A DNA stretch of 64,000 bases from the NCBI GenBank assembly GCA_017853555.1, contig JAFMJH010000003.1, forward strand, positions 1 through 64,000, in the 5' to 3' direction. The position numbers were made by a program, and so were the translations under genes. The DNA is from Steroidobacteraceae bacterium (GTDB lineage: Bacteria; Pseudomonadota; Gammaproteobacteria; Steroidobacterales; Steroidobacteraceae). The notes beneath the pieces are model-generated. The model had not been told where the DNA came from, did no database searches, and saw nothing but the letters and a program-made list of their open reading frames with translations. Shown here piece by piece: positions 54,928-63,496 of this stretch. Position 1 is the stretch's first letter, and every line of letters begins with the position of its first letter.

Positions 54928-57189
54928 CTAGCGTTGCTCGTCGCTCGTCCGACGACCGGCCAAGGAAATCACGTCACGTCGCGCCGACGCCACGCCCTGC
55001 GGATGACAAAACTCGAAGCAGCGGTGTATCTGCGCATTGCGCGCAAAATCGGGCGGAATGGTTGCCGCGCTGATGTCGGTCACCCCATATCGCGCCTGCA
55101 GCCCGGGGTCGAGTTTGAACTTTTGGGCGTTGGTCGAGAACACCAGCAACCCATCGGGCGCGAGCAAGGCCATGCAATCGTCGATCAGTGCCGCGTGATC
55201 GCGCTGCACGTCGAAGGTGTCCTCCATGCGCTTGCTGTTCGAGAACGTCGGTGGGTCGCAGAACACGAGATCAAAAAGTTCGCCCCGCGCTTTGGCGGAC
55301 TGCAACCACGCGCGCACGTCCGTCTGCACGAGTTCGTGGCCCGCATCGAAGCCGTTCAGGCGCAGATTTTCGCGCGCCCAGGCGAGATAGGTTGCGGACA
55401 GGTCCACGCTGGTCGTTGCACGTGCACCGCCGGCCGCCGCATAGACCGTGGCGCTGCCGGTATAGGCGAACAAATTAAGAAACCGCGCACCCTGCGCCGC
55501 GCGACGCACGCGCTCACGCGTCATGCGGTGATCGAGAAACAACCCGGTGTCCAGATAGTCGACGAAATTGATGCGGAACCGCAGTGCATTCTCGCGTACC
55601 ACGTGAAACTCGCCGCGTTCATCGCGACGCGTGTACTGCTCGCCCCGCTTGTGACGACGTCGCGTGCGCAAATGCACCTGCGCAGCCGGTATGCCGGTGG
55701 TGGCGACCAAGCCCGCAAGCGCCTCGGACCGACGCCGCCGGACGTCCTCTTCGGGAATCTGCGCCGGCGCCTGATATTCCTGCACCACCAGCCAGCGCGT
55801 ACCGCCGTCTTCGGCGGCGTAAAGATCGATGGCAAACGCGTATTCGGGCATGTCGGCGTCGTAGATGCGGTAGCACGTCACCGTCTCGCGACGCGTCCAC
55901 GCCGCCAATTGTTTGAGATTCTTGGCAATGCGATTGCCGAACATTTGCGCGCCCGTCGTCGCGGCGAGCGCCGCATCGATCTGCAAGCCCGCCTTCGGCT
56001 TCAGATCGCGCACCGCCTCTGCCGCAACCGAAATGCGCAGCAAGCGACATTCGAGCGCACCGTTCCACACCGTGTGCACGCGATGCGCGCGCAGTCCGAG
56101 CTCCAAACCCAAAGACGCGTCACCCGTCAAAATCGCCGCCTCCCAACCGGCGAACCGCTCGCGCAACACGCGTCCGAGCTCCGCATGCACGGCCCGCGCT
56201 TCGGATTGATCGCCGAGCCGCAACCCCCACGGCGGATTGGTGCAAAGCAGGCCCGCCGCCGCATCGACCGGCGGCGCGGCATCGACGAGTGCGCCACGCT
56301 CGAAGCGCAGCAGTTCGGCCACGCCCGCATACGAGGCGTTCTCGCCGGCGATTTTGAGTGCGCGGGCATCTAGGTCGCGGCCAAAGATGCGCGGTGCCTG
56401 CGCACGCCCTGCGGCAAGCCCCTGATCGCGGCGCAGATCGGCCGCCGATCGCACGCGCTCCCAGGCCGCGGCATCGTGACCGCGCCAACCCAGAAAGCCG
56501 AAATAGCGACGACCGTGATTCGCGGCGAACCCGGCAGCCATGCGCGCCGCCTCGATCACGAACGTGCCCGAGCCGCACATCGGATCGACGAAGTACGCCC
56601 CGGCCGCGGCACGTTCCGGCCAACCCGCACGCAGCAAAATGCCGGCAGCGACATTCTCGCGCAGGGGCGCCTCGACGGCGTTCGCGCGCCAACCGCGCCG
56701 ATGCAAGCCTTCGCCCGCGAGATCGATGGAGACCGTGACCTGCATGCCGGTCGCATGCGCATGCACGCGCACTCCGGGCTCGGAGGTCGAAATGTCCGGT
56801 CGTGCCCCCGTCGCCGCGCGCAACGCATCGCAGATCGCATCTTTGAGTCGCAGCGTGCCGTAATGCGTGTTGGTGATCGCCGGATGGCGACCGCTCCACT
56901 CGCAAGCGAGCGTACCCTGCGGATCGACATGGGCCGACCAATCGATGCCGCGCAATGCGGCCTGGATCGAGGCGTCGTCGGCGGCCTCGAAGCGCGCGAT
57001 CGCCAAATGCACGCGGCTTGCCACCCAGGATTCGAGACAGATTCGATAGGCGAGTTCCAATGACCCCGTGAACGCCACGGCATTGCCGCGCTCGCGCACG
57101 TCGGTCGCCCCCGCCGCGAGCAACTCGCGCGCCAGCAAATCGGCGAAACCCCGCGGCACGCTGGCGAGAAATTGACGAATGTCCGGCAT
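54928..57189 (-). CDS. rlmL: Bifunctional 23S rRNA methyltransferase RlmKL, 753 aa
   Basis: The N-terminal THUMP/RlmL half modifies G2445 and the C-terminal RlmK half m7G2069 in E. coli numbering. RlmL motifs FVDPMCGSGTFVIEAAR and NPPWGLRL, and RlmK motifs FLNLFAYTGSATVYAAAGG and FCDPPTFSNSKRM, are present. ATG 57189 has GGAG 8 nt upstream; the GTG 57198 that overlaps the nuclease gene stop is the alternative. It closes a puuC-nuclease-rlmL unit. Confidence 0.95.
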   Translation of the reverse strand: MPDIRQFLASVPRGFADLLARELLAAGATDVRERGNAVAFTGSLELAYRICLESWVASRVHLAIARFEAADDASIQAALRGIDWSAHVDPQGTLACEWSGRHPAITNTHYGTLRLKDAICDALRAATGARPDISTSEPGVRVHAHATGMQVTVSIDLAGEGLHRRGWRANAVEAPLRENVAAGILLRAGWPERAAAGAYFVDPMCGSGTFVIEAARMAAGFAANHGRRYFGFLGWRGHDAAAWERVRSAADLRRDQGLAAGRAQAPRIFGRDLDARALKIAGENASYAGVAELLRFERGALVDAAPPVDAAAGLLCTNPPWGLRLGDQSEARAVHAELGRVLRERFAGWEAAILTGDASLGLELGLRAHRVHTVWNGALECRLLRISVAAEAVRDLKPKAGLQIDAALAATTGAQMFGNRIAKNLKQLAAWTRRETVTCYRIYDADMPEYAFAIDLYAAEDGGTRWLVVQEYQAPAQIPEEDVRRRRSEALAGLVATTGIPAAQVHLRTRRRHKRGEQYTRRDERGEFHVVRENALRFRINFVDYLDTGLFLDHRMTRERVRRAAQGARFLNLFAYTGSATVYAAAGGARATTSVDLSATYLAWARENLRLNGFDAGHELVQTDVRAWLQSAKARGELFDLVFCDPPTFSNSKRMEDTFDVQRDHAALIDDCMALLAPDGLLVFSTNAQKFKLDPGLQARYGVTDISAATIPPDFARNAQIHRCFEFCHPQGVASARRDVISLAGRRTSDEQR

Positions 57190-57194
57190 GTCGG

Positions 57195-58610
57195 TCACTC
57201 CGACCCCGCGCGCGCTGCGTTCAGCCCGGGCCACGGTTTCACGCGACGCGCGCCGTTTTTGAGGTGACGCCCCAGGATGCGATAGACGTCTGCATCGAAC
57301 CCGCTGCGGGGCGTATCGATGCTCGACTCGTCGAGTCCCGGCACCACGGTGCCCAGATACTGCCAACCGTCGATCACGTGCCAATGCAGCACATCTTGCG
57401 CGCTGCGCTCCTCGATGACGATCGGGCCGCGGTAAGGCCAGGATTTTATTTTGAAGGGTGCGAGCGCCAGCTTGACGCGCAGCGCATGCCGCGCGAGCGG
57501 CTCCTCACCCACGCAGGCGCCGGTGCATTTGCCGAGTTGGCGCGCGAAACAGGAGCCCTCGCCACCGGTCTCGAGACCCAGCACGCGCAGACACAGACGC
57601 GCATCGCGCGCCGCGTTCACGAGCGCGGTGCGCGCTTGACGCGCCGTCTTGTACAAGCCGAACGCATCACCCTGCGCGGGGACCGCACCGTCGAGCGACA
57701 GCAACTCGGGCGCGGCCGCTTCGTCCGCGAAATGCCAGGTCCAGGTTTCGGAGTTGCCCCGCAGCTTGCGGTTGTAGACCGGCTGCAACTCGCGCACCAG
57801 ACGCGACTCGAGCAGCAAGGCGCCGAGCTCCCCGGCGGTTTCGGTCCACTCGAGTCGGCGCACTTGCGCACTCAGTCGCTGCGACTTCGCGTCGCGGGTC
57901 GCGCCGGAGAAATGCGACAACACCCGCTCGCGCAGATTGTTCGCTTTGCCGACATAGATGAGCGCATCGCCCTCGCCGTAAAACCGGTAGACCCCCGCAG
58001 CCTCGGGCAACTCGTCCGGCAGATCCTCCGGCAAATGCGCGGGCAAAGACGGTCGACGTCCGACCTTGTCGAGCGCCGCAGCGAATGCGGCGGGCTCCAC
58101 CTCGCGCAGCAACACCTGCCAAAACTGCGCAAGGACGTCGGCGTCGGGCAGCGCGCGGTGCCGCGACTCGCACACCAATCCGTGCCGCTCGATCAAGGAA
58201 TCGAGATTGTGCCGCCCGGCATCCGGAAACAATTCGCGCGACAGCCGCACCGTGCAGGCGAGCGGCGCGACGAAATGATGGCCCGCACGGCGCATTTCGG
58301 CACGCACGAAACCGTAATCGAAACGCGCGTTGTGGGCGACGAAACGCCGACCCTCGAGGCGCCGCGTGATCTCCGGGACCAACTCGGCGAACGTCGGCGC
58401 CGTACACACCATCTCGTCGCTGATGCCGGTCAATCTTTGAATCGAGGGCGGAATGCCGACACCGGGATTGACCAAGGTGCTCCATCGCCACTCCACTTCG
58501 CCGTCGGCCATGCCGACGATGGCGATCTCGGTGATGCGGTGCCACGCCGGGTGACCTCCGGTGGTCTCGACGTCGACGAAAGCGACGGGCGCGCGCGCGG
58601 AACTGCTCAA
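57195..58610 (-). CDS. DnaQ-like 3'-5' exonuclease fused to a GIY-YIG (Cho-like) nuclease, 471 aa
   Basis: Residues about 10-170 form a DEDDh exonuclease (Asp13 and Glu15 in FVDVETTG, HNARFDYGF, and the HRALPDAD histidine). Residues about 195-290 form a GIY-YIG nuclease (AAGVYRFYGEG then LIYVGKANNLRERVLSHF), like UvrC/Cho. The rest resembles the Cho C-terminus with clustered cysteines (CFARQLGKCTGACVG). Such fusions are found in bacteria as DNA polymerase III epsilon-like or excinuclease Cho homologues; repair is likely. Start is TTG 58610 overlapping the puuC stop (TTGA). Confidence 0.88.
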   Translation of the reverse strand: MSSSARAPVAFVDVETTGGHPAWHRITEIAIVGMADGEVEWRWSTLVNPGVGIPPSIQRLTGISDEMVCTAPTFAELVPEITRRLEGRRFVAHNARFDYGFVRAEMRRAGHHFVAPLACTVRLSRELFPDAGRHNLDSLIERHGLVCESRHRALPDADVLAQFWQVLLREVEPAAFAAALDKVGRRPSLPAHLPEDLPDELPEAAGVYRFYGEGDALIYVGKANNLRERVLSHFSGATRDAKSQRLSAQVRRLEWTETAGELGALLLESRLVRELQPVYNRKLRGNSETWTWHFADEAAAPELLSLDGAVPAQGDAFGLYKTARQARTALVNAARDARLCLRVLGLETGGEGSCFARQLGKCTGACVGEEPLARHALRVKLALAPFKIKSWPYRGPIVIEERSAQDVLHWHVIDGWQYLGTVVPGLDESSIDTPRSGFDADVYRILGRHLKNGARRVKPWPGLNAARAGSE

Positions 58611-60115
58611 CCGAGTTCGATCCAGGTGGTCTTCAGTTCGGTGTACTTGTCGAACGCGTGCAGCGACTTGTCGCGCCCGATGCCAGACTGTTTGTAACCG
58701 CCGAACGGCACGGTGATATCGTCGGCGTCGTAGCAGTTGACGTAGACGCTGCCGGCCCGCAAGGCCCGCGCCACGCGATGCGCCCGCGACAGATCGCGCG
58801 TCCACACGGCCGCGGCCAGACCGTAGATCGAATCGTTGGCGATGGCGATCGCTTCGGCCGTCGAATCGAACGGGATGGCCGCGAGCACGGGTCCGAAGAT
58901 TTCCTCGCGCGCGATGCGCATCTCCGGTCGCACGGCATCGAACATCGTCGGCTCGACGTAAAACCCGCCGCTCGTCTGCCGCGCCCGTCGACCACCCAGG
59001 CGCAAGGTAGCGCCCTCGCGGCAACCGGCATCGATGTAGCCGAGCACGCGCTGCAACTGGGTTTCGTCGACGATGGCGCCGAGTCGGGTGGACGGATCGA
59101 GCGGATCGCCCGGCGCATAGTCGCGCGCGTGCACGGCGATCTTTTCGAGCAGGGCATCGCGCACGCCGCGCTCGACCAAAAGTCGCGAGCCGGCCGAACA
59201 CATCTCGCCCTGGTTGAAGAAGATCGCATTCGCCGCGGCCGCCGCGGCCGCATCGAGATCGGGACAATCGGCAAACACGATGTTGGCGGACTTGCCGCCG
59301 CATTCGAGACCCACGCGCTTCATGTTCGACTGCGCGGCGTACTGCATGACGAGCTTGCCGGTGACGGTCGAACCGGTGAAACCGATCGCATCGACGTCCA
59401 TGGATGCGGCCAAGGCCTTGCCGGCCGTGCCACCGAAACCGGGCACGACGTTGAACACCCCGGGCGGCAGCCCCGCTTCGAGCGCGAGCTCCGCGAGCCG
59501 CAACGCCGTGAACGGCGATTTCTCGGACGGCTTCAACACCAAAGAATTGCCGGCGGCGAGAATCGGCCCGATTTTCCACGCGGCCATCAGCAACGGAAAA
59601 TTCCACGGCACGATTGCACCGACGACGCCCATCGGTTCGCGCGTCACGGTGGCGAGCGTGCCGGGGCCGGTCGGAGCCACCTCGCCGTAAACTTTGTCCA
59701 CCGCCTCCGCATACCAGCGGATGCTGCGCACCGTGGCAGCGACGTCCACCTCGAGGCTGTCGGTGATCGGCTTGCCCACGTCCAAGGTCTCGAGCAGCGC
59801 GAGTTCGTCACGCGCCGCGGCGATCGCGTCGGCAAACCGCAGCAAGACTTTTTTACGCGCCGACGGCCGCGCGAGCGCCCAGGCGCCCGAGTCGAAACTG
59901 CGTCGCGCTGCGGTGACTGCCGCATCGACGTCTTCGGACTCGCACGCGGCGACGGGCCCGAGCTCACGGCCGTCGATGGGACTGGTTTTGAGAAAGGTGG
60001 CGGCATTGCGCGCGGCCACGCGACGCCCGTCGATGACGGCCCGGCCGTCCGGACGCAGACCGGCGGCACGCGCGCGCCAATCGATGTTTGCGGTCGAAGA
60101 TGGATGAGCAGTCAC
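58607..60115 (-). CDS. puuC: Gamma-glutamyl-gamma-aminobutyraldehyde dehydrogenase, 502 aa
   Basis: An NAD(P)-dependent aldehyde dehydrogenase whose sequence is very close to E. coli PuuC across the whole length (for example IRWYAEAVDKVYGEVAPT and NMKRVGLECGGKSANIVF). Catalytic Cys306 (NQGEMCSAG) and Glu271 are present. It makes gamma-glutamyl-GABA, which PuuD hydrolyses. It lies 9 kb from puuB and on its own transcription unit. GTG 60115 has TACAAT 7 nt upstream. Broad-substrate aldehyde oxidation cannot be excluded. Confidence 0.92.
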   Translation of the reverse strand: MTAHPSSTANIDWRARAAGLRPDGRAVIDGRRVAARNAATFLKTSPIDGRELGPVAACESEDVDAAVTAARRSFDSGAWALARPSARKKVLLRFADAIAAARDELALLETLDVGKPITDSLEVDVAATVRSIRWYAEAVDKVYGEVAPTGPGTLATVTREPMGVVGAIVPWNFPLLMAAWKIGPILAAGNSLVLKPSEKSPFTALRLAELALEAGLPPGVFNVVPGFGGTAGKALAASMDVDAIGFTGSTVTGKLVMQYAAQSNMKRVGLECGGKSANIVFADCPDLDAAAAAAANAIFFNQGEMCSAGSRLLVERGVRDALLEKIAVHARDYAPGDPLDPSTRLGAIVDETQLQRVLGYIDAGCREGATLRLGGRRARQTSGGFYVEPTMFDAVRPEMRIAREEIFGPVLAAIPFDSTAEAIAIANDSIYGLAAAVWTRDLSRAHRVARALRAGSVYVNCYDADDITVPFGGYKQSGIGRDKSLHAFDKYTELKTTWIELG

Positions 60116-60122
60116 GGCCCAA

Positions 60123-60128
60123 ATTGTA
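60123..60128 (-). promoter_or_regulatory. Putative -10 box of a leaderless puuC promoter
   Basis: On the minus strand GGTACAATTTGGGCC is followed directly by GTG 60115. It is almost the same block as before the PLP enzyme at 42166. Confidence 0.5.
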
Positions 60129-60257
60129 CCAGCCGGCACCCCTCGCCCCTCGACCGCGACGCACCGTATGCTCGCAGCGGCGCTCACCCTCGCACCACCT
60201 TAGTGCGCAAGGCCACAGTTTTGAGCGTAAAATCGCGGTTTCGAACCGTTTGGCGCG

Positions 60258-60273
60258 TGGCACGAGTATTGCT
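60258..60273 (+). promoter_or_regulatory. Sigma-54 (RpoN) promoter of the TorF-like gene
   Basis: TGGCACGAGTATTGCT is a perfect match to the -24/-12 consensus TGGCACG-N4-TTGC[AT]. Transcription would start near 60284, giving a leader of about 30 nt that ends in GAGG before ATG 60315. Upstream, 60116-60257 has room for an enhancer-binding site, but I see no clear NtrC dyad. Confidence 0.88.
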
Positions 60274-60314
60274 CTCGTCTGTGCGGACTCCCAACCCCCC
60301 GAGGACCTCGAACA

Positions 60315-61019
60315 ATGAAGAAGCACATCGCGATCGCTGCCCTGACGATATCCAGCCTGTACGCCGGTATGGCGCACGCCGAACTCGGATCCACCGTCAC
60401 GCTCACGTCGGACTACGATTTTCGCGGCATCACGCAAACGGCACTGAAGCCCGCGCTGCAAGCGAGCCTCGACTTCTCGCACGAGTCCGGCTTCTACCTC
60501 GGCGCCTGGGCGAGCAACGTCGATTTCGGCAAGTCGGCCAAGACCGAAGCGGAACTCGACCTGATCGGAGGCTTCAAGGGCAGTTTCGCCGAAGGCTTCG
60601 GTTATGACGTCGGCGTCGTGCACTACGCCTATCTGCCGACCAAAGACCAAGTCGCGTTCAACGAGATCTACGCCGGTGTCACTTTCAAGGCGTTCTCCGC
60701 CAAATACTGGTACTCGGAAGATTTCGGCAACACGGGCGCGCCGGCCTCGTACATCGAAGCCAACGCGAGCATCCCTTTGCCGAGCGATTTCGGCGTTTCG
60801 CTGCATGCAGGCCACAGCAGCGGCGATTACTGGAAGGATGCGTACAAACGCGGCTACACCGACTACTCGATCGGCGTCAGCAAGACGCTCGGCCAGTTCA
60901 CGGCGACCCTCAAGTGGGTGGACGGTTCCGACCTCAAAGAAACGGTCAAAACTCCGGGTGACGTGTTCTCCACCAAGAGCAAAGTGGTCTTCCAGGTCGC
61001 GACGACCGTCGGATTCTGA
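60315..61019 (+). CDS. TorF-family putative porin (Gcw_chp), 234 aa
   Basis: A signal peptide (residues 1-22, ending AHA-E) precedes a beta-barrel-like protein with the family opening GSTVTLTSDYDFRGITQT and repeated aromatic strands (GFYLGAWASNVDFG, FSAKYWYSEDF), ending in Phe as outer-membrane proteins do. In other proteobacteria relatives lie beside glnK-amtB (established association), which fits the sigma-54 promoter here and suggests nitrogen control. An acyl-CoA dehydrogenase follows 17 nt later. Confidence 0.88.
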   Translation: MKKHIAIAALTISSLYAGMAHAELGSTVTLTSDYDFRGITQTALKPALQASLDFSHESGFYLGAWASNVDFGKSAKTEAELDLIGGFKGSFAEGFGYDVGVVHYAYLPTKDQVAFNEIYAGVTFKAFSAKYWYSEDFGNTGAPASYIEANASIPLPSDFGVSLHAGHSSGDYWKDAYKRGYTDYSIGVSKTLGQFTATLKWVDGSDLKETVKTPGDVFSTKSKVVFQVATTVGF

Positions 61020-61036
61020 AACCCTGACGCACCGAC

Positions 61037-62203
61037 GTGGTCGACTTCACCCGCAGTCCGCGCGAACTCGAACTCGAGGAACGCACCCAGCGGTTCATCC
61101 GCGAGGTCGTGATCCCCTATGAGTCCGATCCGCGGCTCGCGCACGGCATCTCAGACGAGATCGTGCGCGAGATGCGGGCGAAGGCACGCGCAGCCGGTTT
61201 GCTCGCCTTGCAGGCCCCGCGCGAGTGGGGCGGCGCCGGCCTCGACCATCGCGAGACGGCCACCTTGCTGCGCGCCGCCGGCTATTCTTTGCTCGGGCCG
61301 CTCGCCATGAATTGCGCCGCACCCGACGAAGGCAACATCCACCTGCTCGATCGCGTGGCGAGTCCCGCGCAGAAAGAACGCTTCCTGCGCCCGCTCGCCG
61401 CCGGCGAGATCCGTTCGTCGTTTTTCATGACCGAACCCGACGGCGGCGCGGGATCCGACCCGGACATGATGCGCACGACCGCCGAGCGCGACGGTGATCA
61501 CTGGGTCATCAACGGTCGCAAATGGTTCATCACCGGCGTCGACGGTGCCGGCTTCGGCATCATCATGGCGCGCACGGGTGAACACGCCACGCTGTTTCTC
61601 ACTCCCCTGCCCGCGCCCGGCATCACGATCGAGCGCGTGATGCATACGGCCGACGAGATGACGCCGGGCGGGCACGGCGTGGTGCGCATCGAAAATCTTC
61701 GCTTGCACGAGTCGTCGATCCTGGGCGCCGTGCACGAAGGGTTCCGCTACGCCCAGGTGCGTCTCGCACCGGCGCGTCTTACGCACTGCATGCGCTGGTG
61801 GGGTGCGGCGAAACGCGCGCACGACATCGCGACGGCGTACGCGGTGTCACGCCAGGCGTTCGGCAAAGCCTTGATCGACCACGAAGGCGTGGGTTTCATG
61901 CTCGCGCGCAACGAGGTCGACCTTCGTCAGACGCAACTCATGATCGATTACGTCGCCTGGACGCTGGATCAAGGCAGCAAAGCCTCGACGGATTCGAGCA
62001 TGGCCAAATATTCGGTATCCGAAACGCTGTTCCAGATCGTCGACCGCTGCGTGCAAGTGCTCGGCGGACGCGGCATCGTCGACGAGACGCAGGTGTCGCG
62101 CATCTGGCGCGAGATCCGTGCCTTTCGCGTGTACGACGGCCCGTCGGAAGTTCACCTGTACTCGCTCGCGCGCCGCTTGAAGCGCAACGCCGCGCGATCC
62201 TGA
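61037..62203 (+). CDS. Acyl-CoA dehydrogenase, ACAD10/11-like, 388 aa
   Basis: The FAD-binding loop SSFFMTEPDGGAGSDPDMM and the WFITGVDGAGFG region are typical. The usual catalytic-base segment EGT is replaced by VYDGPSEVHLYSLAR, as in ACAD10/ACAD11-type enzymes, where an Asp takes the place of Glu. Start GTG 61037, 17 nt after the TorF-like gene without a terminator between, so it may share the sigma-54 promoter. Substrate unknown. Confidence 0.88.
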   Translation: MVDFTRSPRELELEERTQRFIREVVIPYESDPRLAHGISDEIVREMRAKARAAGLLALQAPREWGGAGLDHRETATLLRAAGYSLLGPLAMNCAAPDEGNIHLLDRVASPAQKERFLRPLAAGEIRSSFFMTEPDGGAGSDPDMMRTTAERDGDHWVINGRKWFITGVDGAGFGIIMARTGEHATLFLTPLPAPGITIERVMHTADEMTPGGHGVVRIENLRLHESSILGAVHEGFRYAQVRLAPARLTHCMRWWGAAKRAHDIATAYAVSRQAFGKALIDHEGVGFMLARNEVDLRQTQLMIDYVAWTLDQGSKASTDSSMAKYSVSETLFQIVDRCVQVLGGRGIVDETQVSRIWREIRAFRVYDGPSEVHLYSLARRLKRNAARS

Positions 62204-62224
62204 ATCGAGCGTCGGCCGCCTGTT

Positions 62225-63496
62225 CTATGGCTTGAAGTTCGGGTCCTGACTGACCCGGCGCGCCCGGGTGCCCGCGGGCGCTTCGTAAAAGCCCGGGTCC
62301 GCATAGCTCTGCAGGCGATCGCGCACTTTGAGGATGGTCATCATCCCGCCCATCTCGAGATTGCCGTAGGGCCCTTTGCCCATCGCCATCGGCAAAGTGT
62401 TCTCGGGCGTATCGTGGAAACTCATGTCGGTGTGCACCTGATGCTCGGCCATGCCGTGCTCACCCATGGAAAAGTAACCGGGCAGATGTTTGGAGATCTG
62501 CGGATCGAGGTCGCGCTGCTTGACGCCGAGCGGGTTCGGAATCTCGTGCCCCATGGCATTCATGGTGTGATGCGACTTGTGGCAATGGAACGCCCAATCC
62601 CCCGGCAACGAGGCCGTGAACTCGATGTCCACCGTTCCGCCGACCGGCACCAGACTCGTGGTCATGGGCCATTGAGCCGACTCGGGAATGCGACCGGCAT
62701 CGGTCCCCACGACTTTGAAATGAGCGCCGTGCAAATGCATCGGATGCTCGTGCATGGACAGGTTGCCGATGCGGATCCGTACCCGTTGCCCGGTGCGTAC
62801 CACCATCGGGTCGATCATCGGGAACACCTTGCCGTTCATCGTCCAAAGATTGAAGTCCGTCATCACCGACGGATCGGGACGATACGTACCCGGATGCACC
62901 GCCCAGTTGTGCAACAGGATGGCGAAGTCGCGCTGCACCGGATGCGGATCGACGCGCGGATGGATGATGATGAGACCCATCATCCCCATCGCCACTTGCA
63001 CCATTTCGTCGGCGTGCGGGTGGTACATGCGCGTGCCCGATTCGCGCAGCGTGAACTCGTAGACGTAAGTCTCTCCGGGCGCGATCTGCGGCTGATTCAA
63101 ACCGCCCACGCCATCCATGCCGTTCGGCAGCAGGATGCCGTGCCAATGCACCGTCGTGTGCTCGGGCAATTTGTTGGTGACGAAGATGCGCACGCGATCC
63201 CCTTCGATCGCCTCGATCGTGGGACCCGGCGTGCTGCCGTTGTAACCCCAGGCTTTGATGCGCGTGCCGGGGGCGAACTCATGCTCGATTTCTTCGGCGA
63301 TCAGATGGAATTCTTTGACCCCGCCCTTCATCTTGAAAGGCAGACTGCGGCCGTTCAGCGTCACGAGCGGCGCACGCGACGACGACGGTGCACGCGCCGG
63401 GCCCGTGTCGGTCGCGGCACCGGCACCGCCGGCGGCACCCGCCACCCCGGCGGCCAGCAGCAATTGTCTGCGACTCAACGTATCGCGGTCGGTCAC
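62225..63496 (-). CDS. Multicopper oxidase, 423 aa
   Basis: A Tat-type signal (SRRQLLLAAGVAG) precedes a cupredoxin protein with the four copper motifs HWHGILL, HPHADEM, HEHPMHLHG and FHCHKSHHTMNAMGH. It is a periplasmic oxidase of the CopA/CueO/laccase group, probably oxidising Cu(I) or phenolics. GTG 63496 overlaps the stop of the TolC-like gene (GTGA), which points to a copper or metal tolerance unit continuing to the right of the window. Confidence 0.92.
   Translation of the reverse strand: MTDRDTLSRRQLLLAAGVAGAAGGAGAATDTGPARAPSSSRAPLVTLNGRSLPFKMKGGVKEFHLIAEEIEHEFAPGTRIKAWGYNGSTPGPTIEAIEGDRVRIFVTNKLPEHTTVHWHGILLPNGMDGVGGLNQPQIAPGETYVYEFTLRESGTRMYHPHADEMVQVAMGMMGLIIIHPRVDPHPVQRDFAILLHNWAVHPGTYRPDPSVMTDFNLWTMNGKVFPMIDPMVVRTGQRVRIRIGNLSMHEHPMHLHGAHFKVVGTDAGRIPESAQWPMTTSLVPVGGTVDIEFTASLPGDWAFHCHKSHHTMNAMGHEIPNPLGVKQRDLDPQISKHLPGYFSMGEHGMAEHQVHTDMSFHDTPENTLPMAMGKGPYGNLEMGGMMTILKVRDRLQSYADPGFYEAPAGTRARRVSQDPNFKP

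Noticed and set aside
60235-60250. GGTTTCGAACC resembling a tRNA T-arm
   Set aside because: No acceptor, anticodon or D-arm can be folded around it.
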